Shown one piece after another: positions 1-10,194 of a stretch of DNA of 64,000 nucleotides. The first letter of the stretch is position 1, and every line of letters begins with the position of its first letter. The position numbers and the translations under genes are program-made. The notes below the pieces were generated by a model, which did not search any database, was not told where the DNA came from, and saw only the letters and a program-made list of their open reading frames with translations. Source of the DNA: Massospora cicadina (lineage: Eukaryota > Entomophthoromycota > Entomophthoromycetes > Entomophthorales > Entomophthoraceae); NCBI GenBank assembly GCA_022478985.1, contig JAKSZP010014450.1:1-64000 (forward strand). Reading direction: 5' to 3'.

Positions 1-524
1 CCCCAGTGTCCATAGTAGTAAGTAGGTCATGCAGCTGTATGATGAAGTTTCAATTAGCTTCCACTAAGACCTAACTGCTCCAAAATGTTTGGAGGTCAGT
101 TGATACAGCTTATCATAGGCTAAATTCAGAGCTGCATGGGTATCTAGGTGTCAATGAAGCTCTTCATGATGGCCAGCTAAGAGATGCATCATATGGACCA
201 AGGCAGGGTGAGAAAACTTGTGTACGTAGGTGGTCAAATTTGTAAGCTGACCATAGGTCTCTGGGAGGACACTAGTCTCTTAGAGAAACAAGTGGCGTTC
301 CTCTACCAATGATGCTCATTCGTGAGATGCAATGTTGCCAGGGTGAGGATGCCATCCATAAGGTCTCTCACAGCTTCAGTGGCTGGCCAAGTGATGTGAT
401 GAAACTCAGGTATTAATATGTGCTCAAATTGTTCTTCTTCAGATATCAAAGCAGTAGGGCTGTCCATTTGATCATTGTCTTCAGTCCCTTCCCCATCTTG
501 CACCTAATGGGTGACACTCTCCAT
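1..524 (-). pseudogene. Start of a gag-like gene of element 1, decayed
   Basis: The minus-strand frame opens with ATG at 524, 38 bases inside the PBS, in the same ATGGAG context as the gag start of element B. It meets TAG at codon 7, then runs open to 303 as an acidic stretch (EEEQFEHILIPEF). After a frameshift near 290 a coherent frame continues to about 65 (ETYGQLTNLTTYVHKF, then AYDKLYQLTSKHFG) with one further stop. Position right after the PBS argues for Gag. I do not recognise a capsid domain or a CCHC knuckle, so function rests on position. Confidence 0.45.
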
Positions 525-561
525 TTCTTTTAATACTTAATGAATTATTCAGGGGGTTCGA

Positions 562-579
562 CCCCTGTAGTGAGCACCA
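562..579 (-). promoter_or_regulatory. Primer-binding site of element 1
   Basis: Minus strand reads TGGTGCTCACTACAGGGG, beginning three bases inside the LTR end. The initial TGG pairs with a tRNA CCA end. The same PBS, with 1-4 changes, follows the 5' LTR of every Ty3 element here, so all use the same or a similar primer tRNA. On the plus strand the match continues into a T-arm-like sequence (see findings). Confidence 0.8.
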
Positions 580-582
580 GTT

Positions 583-1454
583 TGTGGGATCCATCAATGA
601 ATGCCACAAATAATTTGTTTAAAGTGAGATTTTTTACTTTATAATAAAAGTAATAAATAACGCTTGTTAAAGTTTTTATGTTTTTTATTGTTTAAGCAGG
701 GCAAAACCAAGAAAGGTCCTTTTCTCAATACTAGTTTTTCCTATTTAAACTAGTTCAGAATTTGAGACCATGGGTATTTGAGGCAAAATAATATAAAGCT
801 AAGTTATCTAAATTAGAAAATATAGGCTTTTGGCCTATCAGATCGAAGATAAATTTTTGAAGTGAAACTGACCCATGTGGTAACAATTTGATGAATTGTA
901 TCCAATCATCAGCAAGTAAAATCTTTTCACCTTGGTGTTAATCAGACTTGTGTGGTAATGATTAATTAAATTGCACCCTATCATCATCAAGTAATATCTT
1001 TTCACCTTAGCGGTGGTCAGACTCAGGTGGTAATGATTGGTTAATTTGTACCCAATCATTGATGGGTAAAATCTTCTCATCTCAGGTGGGTTCATATCTG
1101 AGTGGTAATGATTGGTTAATTTGCACTCAATCATTGATGGGTAAAACCTTCTCACCTTGGCGGTGGGCAGACTCAAGTGGTATCAAACACCTCAAATTCA
1201 GCTGAGAAGTTAGTGTAATCCTATTGTTAGTTATTACCTTTTTTAGCTAATTTTTATGATAAACCGTAATTTTCTGATAGTTAGGATTCCACTGAGAATC
1301 TGCCAAGGTCTTTTCGCCGTTGGCACTCATATCATTGATAACCACATTATTATTTGATGATCAGGCAGAAGATGGGCCAATCTTGGTAGCAGATTCAGGA
1401 GCACTAATACCTCCAACATTCTTTTATTTAAATTGAAAAGGAGAATGTCTGGCA
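583..1454 (-). repeat. 5' LTR of element 1 (872 bp)
   Basis: On the minus strand it starts TGCCAGACATTCTCC and ends ..GGATCCCACA, just before the PBS. It is colinear with the 5' LTR of element B (871 bp after removing the LINE insertion and one copy of its duplication). Both carry four 75-bp tandem repeats in the middle. Confidence 0.85.
880..1179 (-). repeat. Four 75-bp tandem repeats inside the LTR
   Basis: Units end at 1179, 1104, 1029 and 954 (minus orientation), each starting with a CAC.TGAGTCTG-like motif. Since 75 is a multiple of 3, the array gives an open frame with a 25-residue repeat that is not a real protein. Arrays with the same unit are at 10195-10494 and 19088-19237. Confidence 0.9.
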
Positions 1455-1489
1455 CTTCTCTTTCTCCTTAGTGTCAATTTTAGAGAGTT

Positions 1490-1725
1490 AAGGATGATTC
1501 AAATCAAATTCTAATGGCTCAAAATAAACACATAAGGGAAAGATTTACACCAGAAATCATAAGTCCTGGGTGAACATTGTAAAGGGTGGTAACTCTACCT
1601 ATACGCCATTCCCCAATGGTATCAAACACTCCCACAAGGAGCTCCGGGTAAGCCATGCAAACTATACCAAATACCAAATGCAAGTACCCACTGATGGGTA
1701 CTTAAAAAGCTATACCAGCATATGA
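1490..1725 (+). repeat. Dispersed repeat X, copy 1
   Basis: About 235 bp aligned by eye to 47683-47905 in the same orientation, sharing phrases such as CCCCAATG, AGGAGCTCC, GTAA.CCATGCAAA.TATACC and ACCAGCATATG. No coding sense, tRNA-like box or terminal repeat is evident. The left end of D/E abuts it. It could be a SINE, an LTR fragment or a piece of an element older than D/E. The 35 bases between 1454 and 1490 are unassigned. Confidence 0.55.
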
Positions 1726-3281
1726 TTTAGGAATCTGCTTATGGGTGCTCGTTGGTGCTTATGCCACTGGATCCCACAGAAGTTTTAAATAAATTCAATA
1801 AACAAGTACTAATAAAAACTTGGGTTTTTAATGTTTTTATTAGCAGAGCAGGGTAAAAAGGAAAAAAATGATCCCCCTCAATACTCAACCATCCAGTATT
1901 TAAAGTATTTGGGGTCACAGGTAGTGGCATATTTCCTGGAATTAATTGCCCTTCTAAAGCCAAGTCCAACAAGCCCTTGGGACAGAGACCAGAACCCCTA
2001 AGGGTCACCAATGACCTATCTAAGGTCATTGACAAAAAATGGTTTTGGCTTTGCCAGTCAGGGCTAAGGAAAATGACTTAATTGAGGCACAAGCCAAGGT
2101 GGGAATTAAACTCAAGACCCAAAAAATCACAATATATGAGGTTTTGAAAACTGGCCAAATTTGAAAAATTTTGATTTTGTTGAAAAATGACGAATTTGTA
2201 GCTCATATCAGATTCCAATAACCACTGGAATCTTTGTGAAGCAACCCCTAAAAATTTAGTCCCAAGATGAGAAAGGCTTTGCTTTTCTCAGATAAACCAA
2301 TCATTCTAATAAAGTTTATGATTTTGGGCATCTTTCCTGTAATTTGGTTTTTCTAGTTAATTATATCTCTGCAAAGTTTTGCAATGGCTGGAGTCCGTTT
2401 TCCGCTCTGGTTTGCCCCTACTATTGTACCTGAGTCCTCCAACTACTCTGCCACCTATTCCACTGGCTCCGCCTCTTCCTATTTTGCTGCCTTTTGCCCT
2501 AAATTTTTCGCCACCCTTCCCAGCTCTCAGGGCCTCATGTCCCTGATAACATTGGCCAGTTTGGTGTGCGTTTTGTTCCACAGATCTATTTGAAAACACA
2601 ATACTGACCATTTAGGACGTCTCTTCATTTTGTTGGGTCACTTGGCCTTGTTGTGTCACCTTTGGCCTGTGTCTTTCCCTCCAGCGACCTCCTACGCTCC
2701 AGTTTCCCTGACATTTGGAGGGTTGGGAGGAATTTAAGGATATGTTTGGAATAGCTTAGCTTAGTCCAAATTGGGAAATATGGGGGAACAGCATACGGGA
2801 ACTCAGGATACTCACTTTATGTTAGTGGAACAATAGAAGGGGAATTATAATTGGCCAAAACATACCTGTGAGATAACAACCATATGAACTTCAGCTAATC
2901 CCCATTAAAGAAGTTTTTTTCACCTTGGGAAACCTCCACCAAGCCTATAAAAGGGGGTCTTCACATAGATGCGTTGAAGGACTTGGTAGTGAATGGTGGA
3001 GTGCCTTTCAATGGTCACCCTAAGGTCTGTTGAAAGTTTGGAGTAATCCAACCATTAAATTTTACGTTTATTGCCCATGCAGGTTGTGAAATGGTGTTTC
3101 CCCAATTTATGGGGTTCCATCATAAATTGGACAGGGTCTTTTGGCCAATATCCCAATTTTATCATTATTCAATTTTCTCTTTGTATCATCACAGAATCGC
3201 AAATGGCTTAAATTTTTACTTTTTGGCTGAATTCAACTTAAAACATTCTTATTTTTTAGCTGGGAGGGCAAATTTCCGACA
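1726..3281 (-). repeat. 3' LTR of D/E (1556 bp)
   Basis: Minus strand starts TGTCGGAAATTTGCCC directly after a polypurine tract (about 3282-3290) and the final pol codons. It is colinear with LTR 45223-45971 at both ends (about 1726-1930 and 2725-3281) but holds about 780 extra bases in between. Its last bases (plus TTTAGG) have lost the TG of the sister copy (plus TGTAGG). Confidence 0.7.
1935..2715. other. Segment present in only one D/E LTR
   Basis: The sister LTR at 45223-45971 passes directly from the part matching about 1920 to the part matching about 2720, so roughly 780 bp here is either an insertion or was lost from the other LTR. Overlapping open frames of 70-84 codons exist on both strands near 2357-2611 (the minus one is Gly/Lys/Arg-rich), but I see no known domain and consider neither a supported gene. 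Confidence 0.5.
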
Positions 3282-3315
3282 TCACCCCCTCAAGAATGTT
3301 AGGGGGAGAATAGGG

Positions 3316-3551
3316 TGTTGGGATTTTTGCCCATATTCCCAGCCTGCCAGATTATCTGGTGTCACTAGGGGAAAATTCCCTGAGGCGAAGTGAATCAGAA
3401 ATCGGCTGGCCCAAATTTTGGAGGAACTATGTTTGGGGGATTTTGGAATATTTGCCTGGTCATATCCGTTGGAGATCAATCCAGATGAATACCTAATATC
3501 TCATTGGGCGGAGTGGCCAATGAAATAGGGGCATCTGATAGTGATTAGCTA
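3316..3551 (+). repeat. 5' LTR of element C, first part
   Basis: Starts TGTTGGGATTTTTGCCC and matches the first part of 33174-34312. It is cut at 3551 by element A and resumes at 19730. 236 + 908 bases minus a 5-bp duplication equals 1139, the exact length of the 3' LTR. Confidence 0.9.
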
Positions 3552-4111
3552 TGTTGTAATTTTGGACGGAATCATTAGGATCTGTTAGGCTATTCGCACA
3601 GGTCAAGCTCTTTGAGCAACGGACAGACAATGTGGAGATTGATGGTCCTTCAGATGCACTTGAAAATATATTAAAAATAGGAGCAATTGCCCCAACTGGT
3701 TCTTTTATTTATTATTTTTTATAAATACAGCGTCTTCGCTGTCCCATCTCATTTTCACTAAAAAACCCATCTCTCTTAATCGCTCAATTTTGCTTATATA
3801 CATCATCTACAGGCGATACTATTTCTCATTGCTTGGGTATTCTATTCCGTCAGTTTTCCTCATATTTGGATCATTATTCTTAATCTGCTGTCACCCTATT
3901 TGTAGGCGATTTGCTTCATATTCGTTGAATATCAACATCACCTTATCACCTTATATAGAGGCGATCCAATAAACTCATATATCCAATAAGACCCGTTATA
4001 TCCCAATATCACCTCATCTCAAGGCACTCAAATATTTGTAACTGATACTATGTTGGCAGATTCCTCCCAGCTTTCCCAAGATTATCGTCCAGTCATATCA
4101 AAATTGTGACA
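3552..4111 (-). repeat. 3' LTR of element A (560 bp)
   Basis: Minus strand runs TGTCACAATTTTGATATG ... CCAAAATTACAACA. It contains at least four imperfect palindromes of the form ATCRCCT-N6-AGGYGAT (3801-3818, 3891-3909, 3945-3965, 4008-4027), a motif shared with the LTRs of G and F. It differs from its sister almost only by transitions in the stretch compared. Confidence 0.9.
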
Positions 4112-4124
4112 TTACCCCCTCCTT
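4112..4124 (-). promoter_or_regulatory. Polypurine tract of element A
   Basis: Minus strand reads AAGGAGGGGGTAA immediately before the 3' LTR, the expected plus-strand DNA primer of a Ty3 element. Confidence 0.75.
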
Positions 4125-4260
4125 GACTGTACAATAAGATCTTATTGTTTGTAAGGTCTGGGAACTTTGTGTATACTCAATTAACGATCTGACCACTTGT
4201 AGGATCATTAATAGTATATGCGTCAACTCCAGTCTTCTATATTACTTCAAATGGGCTGAT

Positions 4261-5163
4261 TCAGATACTAGCCAGCTTATGTTTTTGCCCGAATCCATGC
4301 TGATAGTGAAAGAGAACCATATCGCCTTCCTTGAATGGCACCAACCCATTATGGCGTACCTGATCAGAGGCCTGATTCCTAATCTTCTTAGCCAAACTGA
4401 AGGAATATGCTCTGGTTTTTAGATTGATCAGAATGTTCGCGAGATTAGTCAAATAGAGGTGGGGTTCTAGTCCACCAGTGTCTTCTGCACATGCATAAAG
4501 CAGCGCTGGAAGAGCAGGGTGTTGGCCATATAGTAATTGGAAGTGGCTCTTCCCCGTGGCGGAATGGTAGCTAATGTTATAAGTGAACACAGCGGTGGAA
4601 AGAAGAGAGCTCCAATCGAAAAGCAATACATTACTAATTTTTGGAGTATGTTCACCAGAGTCCCATTCACTCATTCAACTATTCCATTAGACTTGGGTGG
4701 TATGGGGTCATCAGAACTCCGCGGAATCCCATGAGCTTGTTCAGCTTGTGGAAGGATGTGCGAGGTGAAGCTGGTGCCATTATCAGTGAGAATAAACTGA
4801 GAGCAACCATGCCGCTGAATAATGCATTCCAACACAAACTTAGCCATAGTAACTGCCCCAAATCCCAAATGGCCCACGCCTCAACCCACCAGGTCAAGTA
4901 GTCGATAGCCACTAGAATGTACTTACAACGGTTGGCTCCTGTTGGCAAGGGGCCAATGACATCAAGGGAGACCATATGCCAAGCGAAATGTGGTTTCATT
5001 AACTGATATGACGTCGTATGATGGAATGGTTTCTCCAATTGGCACTGATGGCAACAGGAAATAGTTTTGAGCACATTGAAACTCATACTTTCCCAATAGT
5101 ATCATGGGCATAACAACTCCATAATCTTATGCATGCCATCATGCATGACTTCCCTGTGCGCGC
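4261..5163 (-). pseudogene. Element A integrase
   Basis: Integrase inserts the cDNA into host DNA. The zinc module shows H-x4-H (HREVMH) and CHQC between 5163 and 5030. The catalytic core follows with SLDVIGPLP (first Asp, about 4960), LTDNGT (second Asp, about 4785) and a glutamate in NGIVE (about 4680). The C-terminal module (GDMVLFHYQHGFGQKHKL, about 4330-4260) is an SH3-like DNA-binding tail. The frame changes several times, for example within the core near 4880 and between core and tail, so no continuous protein is possible. Homologous regions in G and F are similarly broken. Confidence 0.85.
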
Positions 5164-5246
5164 TCATAATGTTTTCCAGCCATGCATGAGGGCTGCAAGA
5201 AATTCACCATAGTATCACCAATTTGCTTGTACAGTTCCCCATTCCA

Positions 5247-5900
5247 TTAAAAGATATTCGTGCGCAATTCATTTAACTCTTTGATTACTTGGGGCAGTTC
5301 ATCATCATATTTTCCGCTGAGCATCTTATCATACATCACATCGCTGAAGTCTGCTGTCACCGCAATAGTTGGTAACTGGGATAAACAGTCAGCATTCTGA
5401 TGCTTTGCTCGGCTGATGGAGAATCTCAAAATCATAAGCCTGTAAATTGAGAGCCCATTGAGCCAACCGTCCTTCTGTTTCTTTGAGATTCTGAAACCAG
5501 CGTAATGATGCGTGATTGGTTATGACTTTGAACTTTACCCCATGCAGATAGACTCTGAATTGTTTATATGTGTAGAATAGCTAGGCACTCTCACTCAGTC
5601 ACAGTATAGTTACGCTCATGACATTTCAAACTACAACTACAGAACGTAACAGGATGTTCTTCTCCATCATCATCTTTCTGAGAAAGTACTGCCCCAACAG
5701 CGGAAAGGGACGCATCTGTCTGAATGAAAACTCCCAGTTGAAGTTTAGATATTGCAACACCGGTGAACTGCTCAGCGCCATATGGAGTGCATCAAAAGTG
5801 GATTGATGACGTTCCATCCACTTGAACACAGCATCTTTTTTCAACAACTCAAATAGCGGGCCCCCAATACAGCTAAAGTTAGGGATGAAGTATCAGTAGT
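5247..5900 (-). pseudogene. Element A RNase H
   Basis: Degrades RNA in the RNA-DNA hybrid during reverse transcription. The region encodes the palm-RNase H connection and the RNase H fold (WMERHQSTFDALHMALSSSP, then YLNFNWEFSF). A stretch at 5435-5247 (RAKHQNADCLSQLP) corresponds to the last conserved Asp segment, usually NxADxLSR. The first Asp motif (TDAS in G and C) is lost by frameshift. Several stops are present. Confidence 0.75.
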
Positions 5901-5941
5901 AACTGACCATCCCCAGAAATACCTGTATGTTGCACTAACTA

Positions 5942-6716
5942 TTAGGCGTAGCCATCTTGATGATGACCTCCACCGTAGCCAGATATGGCTGCAGCACAGT
6001 TGAGTTTACCATAAAACCCAGGTATTAAGCTGATCTTTAAAAAGTTACACTTCTGAGGTTTAATATTAATGTTTGCCTCAGCCAGCTGGCGGAATACTGC
6101 TTCAAGATGGTCAAGGTGCTCCGAAAAGGTCCAGGAAAACATTAATATCATCAAGGTATACTAGAACGCATGAAAGTTTCAGGTTGCCAAGAATAGTGTC
6201 CATGGCTCGCTGAAAAGTAGCAGGAGCGTTACACAGTCCTTGAGGCATCCTTGATGGTTGAAAAGGGCCTTTAGAGGTAATTACAGCGCATTTTTCCTGT
6301 TCCGACAAGGGTAACTCAATTTGCCAGTAGTATGATATTAAGTCCATCGCAGAAAAGTAATGGGCACCCCTTAATTAGTCCAGGGCATTATTGATTCTTT
6401 GCAAGGGGTACAAATCCTTTTTTGTAATACTGTTGAGCTTCCAATAGTCTATTACTACCCAGTTGGTGCCATCCTTCTTTTTTACTATCAGAACAAGCGA
6501 AGACCATGGGCTCTTGGATGGCTCAAGCATCCCTTGTTGTAATAACTTGTCAATTTCTTCAGTAACCACATCTTCCGCTGCATGAGAGTGGCGGATCAGC
6601 TGAGACCTTATCAGAGTATGATCACTGGTGTCCAATCGATGGACCATCCCCCAAGCACACCCTAAATTGTGATCATCAACAGCAAAAATCCCCTTGTATT
6701 TCTGAAATAAAGCCAT
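5942..6716 (-). pseudogene. Element A reverse transcriptase
   Basis: Copies element RNA into DNA. Fingers and palm are recognisable: DKLLQQGMLEPSKSPWSS and IVKKKDGTNWVVIDYWKLNS (6716-6375), then LISYYWQIELP and the catalytic YLDD at 6147-6158 in CVLVYLDDINVF, then LEAVFRQLAEANINIKPQKC of the thumb (6154-5942). The YLDD box is intact, unlike elements C and G. Frame breaks occur near 6360 and 6130, so it is inactive as it stands. Confidence 0.87.
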
Positions 6717-6859
6717 TGCTTAATCTTTTTGTTCATCCGTTAATCCTGTTAAATTACTCCGCGGTACCACCATTAGTACATTGACTGATGGTTTGAGCGG
6801 TAGTTCAAATTTATCCAATGATCTGAAATCATGAACCTGATGGACCTCATCTATGGGAA

Positions 6860-7136
6860 TCAGATGTAGATAAGCTATAGTTTGGTGGCGGCAAATTTGC
6901 TTTGGTTCACTCTGCAGGTTTGCTAACAAAACCTTTATCTCCCCATGTCCTGGGAGTATAATTCCTGGAGCCACATGCAGCTTAAACCGTGTTTGATGGT
7001 AGAGCCCAATAACTTCCCCATATAACCCACTCGGCACTTCTACCTCTATCTCAGTATTCATTAAGACTTGGTGGCCGGAAGGGATAGATATGGGCCCTGC
7101 TGCTCATAGAGTTATTTCTTGATATTTATAGATCTG
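6860..7136 (-). pseudogene. Element A dUTPase-like domain
   Basis: Between protease and RT, the minus strand encodes AAGPISIPSGHQ, then TEIEVEVPSGLYGEV and VAPGIILPGHGEIKVLLANL. This follows the trimeric dUTPase pattern (IPxG, T-G-hydrophobic, P-x-G-x-Y-G, G-V-I-D-x-x-Y-x-G-E-I-x-V-x-L-x-N). The usual catalytic GVID is GIIL here and the tyrosine is His, so hydrolysis of dUTP is unlikely; a structural role is possible. The same region is found in C, D/E, F and G. Assignment is by motif reading only. Confidence 0.55.
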
Positions 7137-7248
7137 CTGAGGAAGGGCTCAAGTTTTGTGCTTCAGTTGATGGTAGCGAACAGGCCATACCCCATCACTA
7201 TAGGCGAGGTTGATATGACTTGTATGCACTGGATCCTTTGATACTCCC

Positions 7249-7808
7249 CTAGTAGTAAAGTAAATTTGGGATATGCTGACCCAGGATGTCAAGGTTCTCC
7301 TCCATCATATCAACGATAGCCCCAAAATGACGCTGAAAAGCGGTCTTGATTAATATGTCATAGTGTTCATTTGGTAACACAATCGCCGGAGCCACAACAA
7401 CAATGGACCTAAAGTGCAGAGGTAGCACACTATAAGCTCCCTCAGAGACAGTGCTTACAGCTCCAGCAGTTCTGTAAACCATGTGATGGTCCACATCAGA
7501 GTTCAACGTTGATTTTGCATTAACTTATTGGAAACTATGTTGACTGGAGCACCATTATTTATTATAGCACAAACTTTTTTTTAAACTACAAAAATATCAC
7601 AATATGTACACTCAGAATAAGAAGAATATTGACTGTTTAATATGTGAAAATTTATGGGCTCTCTTTTACCAAGAAAATTCTTAATCTCCTCTCCAACTTG
7701 GGGGTATTCTCTGACAATGATATCTACTGGAAGGGCGACGTTCACTCCTTTCAGAGTTGGCGCATCCATGGCAGGATCAAGTTGGTTTAAGGACGCTTGA
7801 TCAAGCAT
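7249..7808 (-). pseudogene. Element A protease region
   Basis: Retroviral-type aspartic protease that would cut the Gag-Pol polyprotein. The active-site strand reads INNGAPVNIVS at about 7560-7527, with Asn where catalytic Asp of D(T/S)GA is expected. The flap and following strands (GAYSVLPLHFRSIVVVAPAI, NEHYDILIKTAF) lie at 7440-7330. The upstream stretch 7808-7581 joins Gag to the protease. Loss of the Asp would abolish activity. Confidence 0.75.
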
Positions 7809-7870
7809 TTGACAGGCATAGGGATTCAGTTGTTCAAGGACTCTTTGTCTGCCGCTGCCTTAGCTTGAGA

Positions 7871-9523
7871 TCAGGTTACTACATTTACTCCTCCAACTGG
7901 CTGTTGGCATAAAATTCCGTCATCAAACTGAGGAACTTTTGCAGGGTATACTGCTATTGATTCAGGGACATGTTGAGTGGGTATCGCGGAGGTAGAAGGT
8001 CCCATCTCTACTCTGCTCCATCTTTTCCCTGGTAGTATTGGTCTTGTTGTACATATTTCACGCAGTGATTGTGGCATAATTTTGCCAAATGACCAGGGCG
8101 ACCACATTCGTAGCAGTTAACCCCATAAGAACCATGTCCCAGGTTATCATAAGAGGGTACAGACCAAAAGGGTTGGGGTCATTCGGTATACCCAGTTCCA
8201 GGTTGGTAAGCTGATTGTTGAAAGTCAGCATAACTGGGTCCATATCGATAACTAGGTTGCTGGCAGTTGTCATGGCCAGTCCATTGACACTGATCGTACT
8301 GTTGATTATAATTTAGCTGAGGATGAGGCGCAGAGTTATAGTAAGGCTGAGGATTACTAAATGAAGCTGGAGGCGTCTGATAGTACACTCCAGAATAAGA
8401 GGGTGCTGGGGCAGCAGTAGTCTTATGATTCAAATTTGGCGGCAAAAAATTAGGGGATACCTGACATAGAAAATGTACAATTTTAAGCAGAGGTACGTCA
8501 TCATCCAGAAGTGGCAAAATAACATTAGAAAGTTTGCAATATGGATTCACCGCAGCGAACATGACAAAGCACATGTCAGCTTCTGCTAAGTACCTGGCTC
8601 AAATCAGTACATGGGCTTCTGTTGTAAATTGATCAGCGAACTCAATGAGAGTCTCATTTTGACAGAACCCAATTGTTAAAAAGTCTGCTTTCCAGTACAA
8701 AATTTTTGAGTTCCCCCAAACAAGCGGAGTACAGTGTCCTTTACATCTTTATAGGAGACATAACTACTGGAGAGGTAACAGGTGACCTGATCAGTACTTC
8801 CTACATCCAGGGCAGATATTAGCAACTTAGTCTTCCATTTAACGGAGGCTCCTTCTGCGGCGAACTAAAATCATTTAAAGAACCCATGGTTGTTTTCATT
8901 GCAGTCAAATGGGGGTACCTTTTTGAAATTAACTTCCTCCTTTAATTTTCGGTTGTTAGTTCTGCACTGAGGAACAGAATGAGACCCAAAAGCGGACTCT
9001 CAATGAGGAGCAGGATTAGTGGAAGTGGGGATATATATTGCTTTGGGGGTAGCATGACCGTTGGTTGTAGGTAGTACAGCCATTACTGGAGGTAAGTGGT
9101 GTTCCAACTCATATAAATATCCAGTGCTATTATCTTGAGGGTTGTAGCTATAACAAGAACTGTTTTCTCCTACATAGGATGCTTCTTCTTGATAGTCATC
9201 ATCCTCCCAGTATGACGACTGAGAAGGAGTAGAGAATCTTTGTTCTGCATATTGCAACCACTGTGTGGTATCATATAGTCATTCAGAAAGTTCTAAGTTT
9301 TGTTGTCCCAAGATTCTTATTTGACTAAACGTACTATCAAGTTGATGCATGACCGCGTTACATTCTTGAAGGAGTTCAGCTTGGTTTTTGAGTACCGCGT
9401 CCAAGGTAACTTTGATTTCCTCATATGAAGCTGATATGGGGTTTTGGGAGGACTCCCCAATGACATGAAAAAGGTAAGGCATGATTGGTGACTGGAGTTC
9501 CAGAGTGTTGGGTAGTTGATCAA
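7871..9523 (-). pseudogene. Element A gag
   Basis: Gag packages element RNA. An N-terminal part (9482-9000, one in-frame stop at 9279) is acidic and tyrosine-rich. The capsid core follows at about 8920-8640 (EGASVKWKTKLLISALDVGS, broken by stops), then a Tyr/Pro/Gln-rich stretch (8574-8180) and a CCHC nucleocapsid knuckle, C-YE-C-GRPG-H-LAKL-C, at 8115-8074. Elements G and F carry the same order. It has stops and frame changes throughout. Confidence 0.8.
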
Positions 9524-9527
9524 TGGG

Positions 9528-9545
9528 CTCCTGTAGTGAGCACTA
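9528..9545 (-). promoter_or_regulatory. Primer-binding site of element A
   Basis: Minus strand TAGTGCTCACTACAGGAG lies one base inside the 5' LTR. It equals the consensus of the other elements except for two G/A differences, one of which destroys the TGG that pairs with the tRNA CCA end. Confidence 0.75.
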
Positions 9546-9546
9546 C

Positions 9547-9920
9547 TGTTGTAATTTTGGATGGAATCATTAGGATCCGTCAGGCTATTTGCACAGGTTG
9601 AGCCCTCTGAGCAACGGACGGATGATGTGGAGATTTTTAGTCTTTCAGACGCACTTGAAAATATATTAAAAATAGGAGCAATTGCCCCAACCAGTTCTTT
9701 TATTTATTATTTTTTATAAATACAGTATCTTGGCTGTCCCATCTCATTTGCACTAAAAAACCTACCTCTCTTAATCGCCCATTTCACTTATATACATCAG
9801 CTTCAGGCAATAATATTTCTCATTGCTTGGGTTATTCTATTCCGCCAATTTTCTTCAAATTTGGCTCATTATTTTTAATCCGCTATTGCCTCATTTGTAG
9901 GCGATTTGCTTCATATTCAT
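9547..9920 (-). repeat. 5' LTR of element A, inner part
   Basis: Minus-strand end ..CCAAAATTACAACA of the 5' LTR. It is cut at 9920 by element B; the outer part is 19539-19729. 374 + 191 minus the 5-bp duplication equals 560, the length of the sister LTR. Confidence 0.9.
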
Positions 9921-10194
9921 TGTCAGACAATCTCCTTCTCGACTTAAGAAAAAGAATGTTGGAGGTATGAGTGCCCCCAAATCTGCTACCATGATTGGCC
10001 CATCACCTGCCCAATCTTCAAATAATATTGTGATTATCAATGATATGAGTACCCACGATGAAAAGACCTTGGCGGTTTCTCAGTGGAATCCAAACTATCA
10101 GAAAAATATGGTATATAACAAAAGTGGCTTAAAAAGGTAATAACTAATAATAGGATTACTCCAACTTCTCAGCTGAATTTGGGGTGTTTGTTAC

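Larger units (their letters stand above)
1..1454 (-). mobile_element. Element 1: left-truncated Ty3-type LTR element (lineage II LTR)
   Basis: A minus-strand LTR element of which only the 5' LTR, primer-binding site and the start of gag lie in the window; the rest continues left of position 1. The LTR matches that of element B (same ends, same 75-bp repeats), and the leader up to the gag ATG also resembles B, but the gag-like protein then diverges from that of B and D/E. It may be a recombinant or a different internal region under the same LTR. No second LTR or target-site duplication can be seen. Confidence 0.8.

Noticed and set aside
505..580. Possible complete tRNA gene ending at the PBS of element 1
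   Set aside because: The B-box and CCA end fit, but there is no A-box, and the bases about 73 upstream do not pair as an acceptor stem (GCACCTA against GCTCACT needed).
838..1176. Open frame of 112 codons with a 25-residue repeat (likewise 10198-10497)
   Set aside because: Both come from the 75-bp LTR repeat, whose length is a multiple of three; the repeat is conserved as DNA and the frame ends at the array.
2357..2611. Gly/Lys/Arg-rich minus-strand frame and overlapping plus-strand frame (2384-2593)
   Set aside because: Overlapping frames on both strands in a G/C-richer segment of an LTR, with no known domain or start context to favour either.
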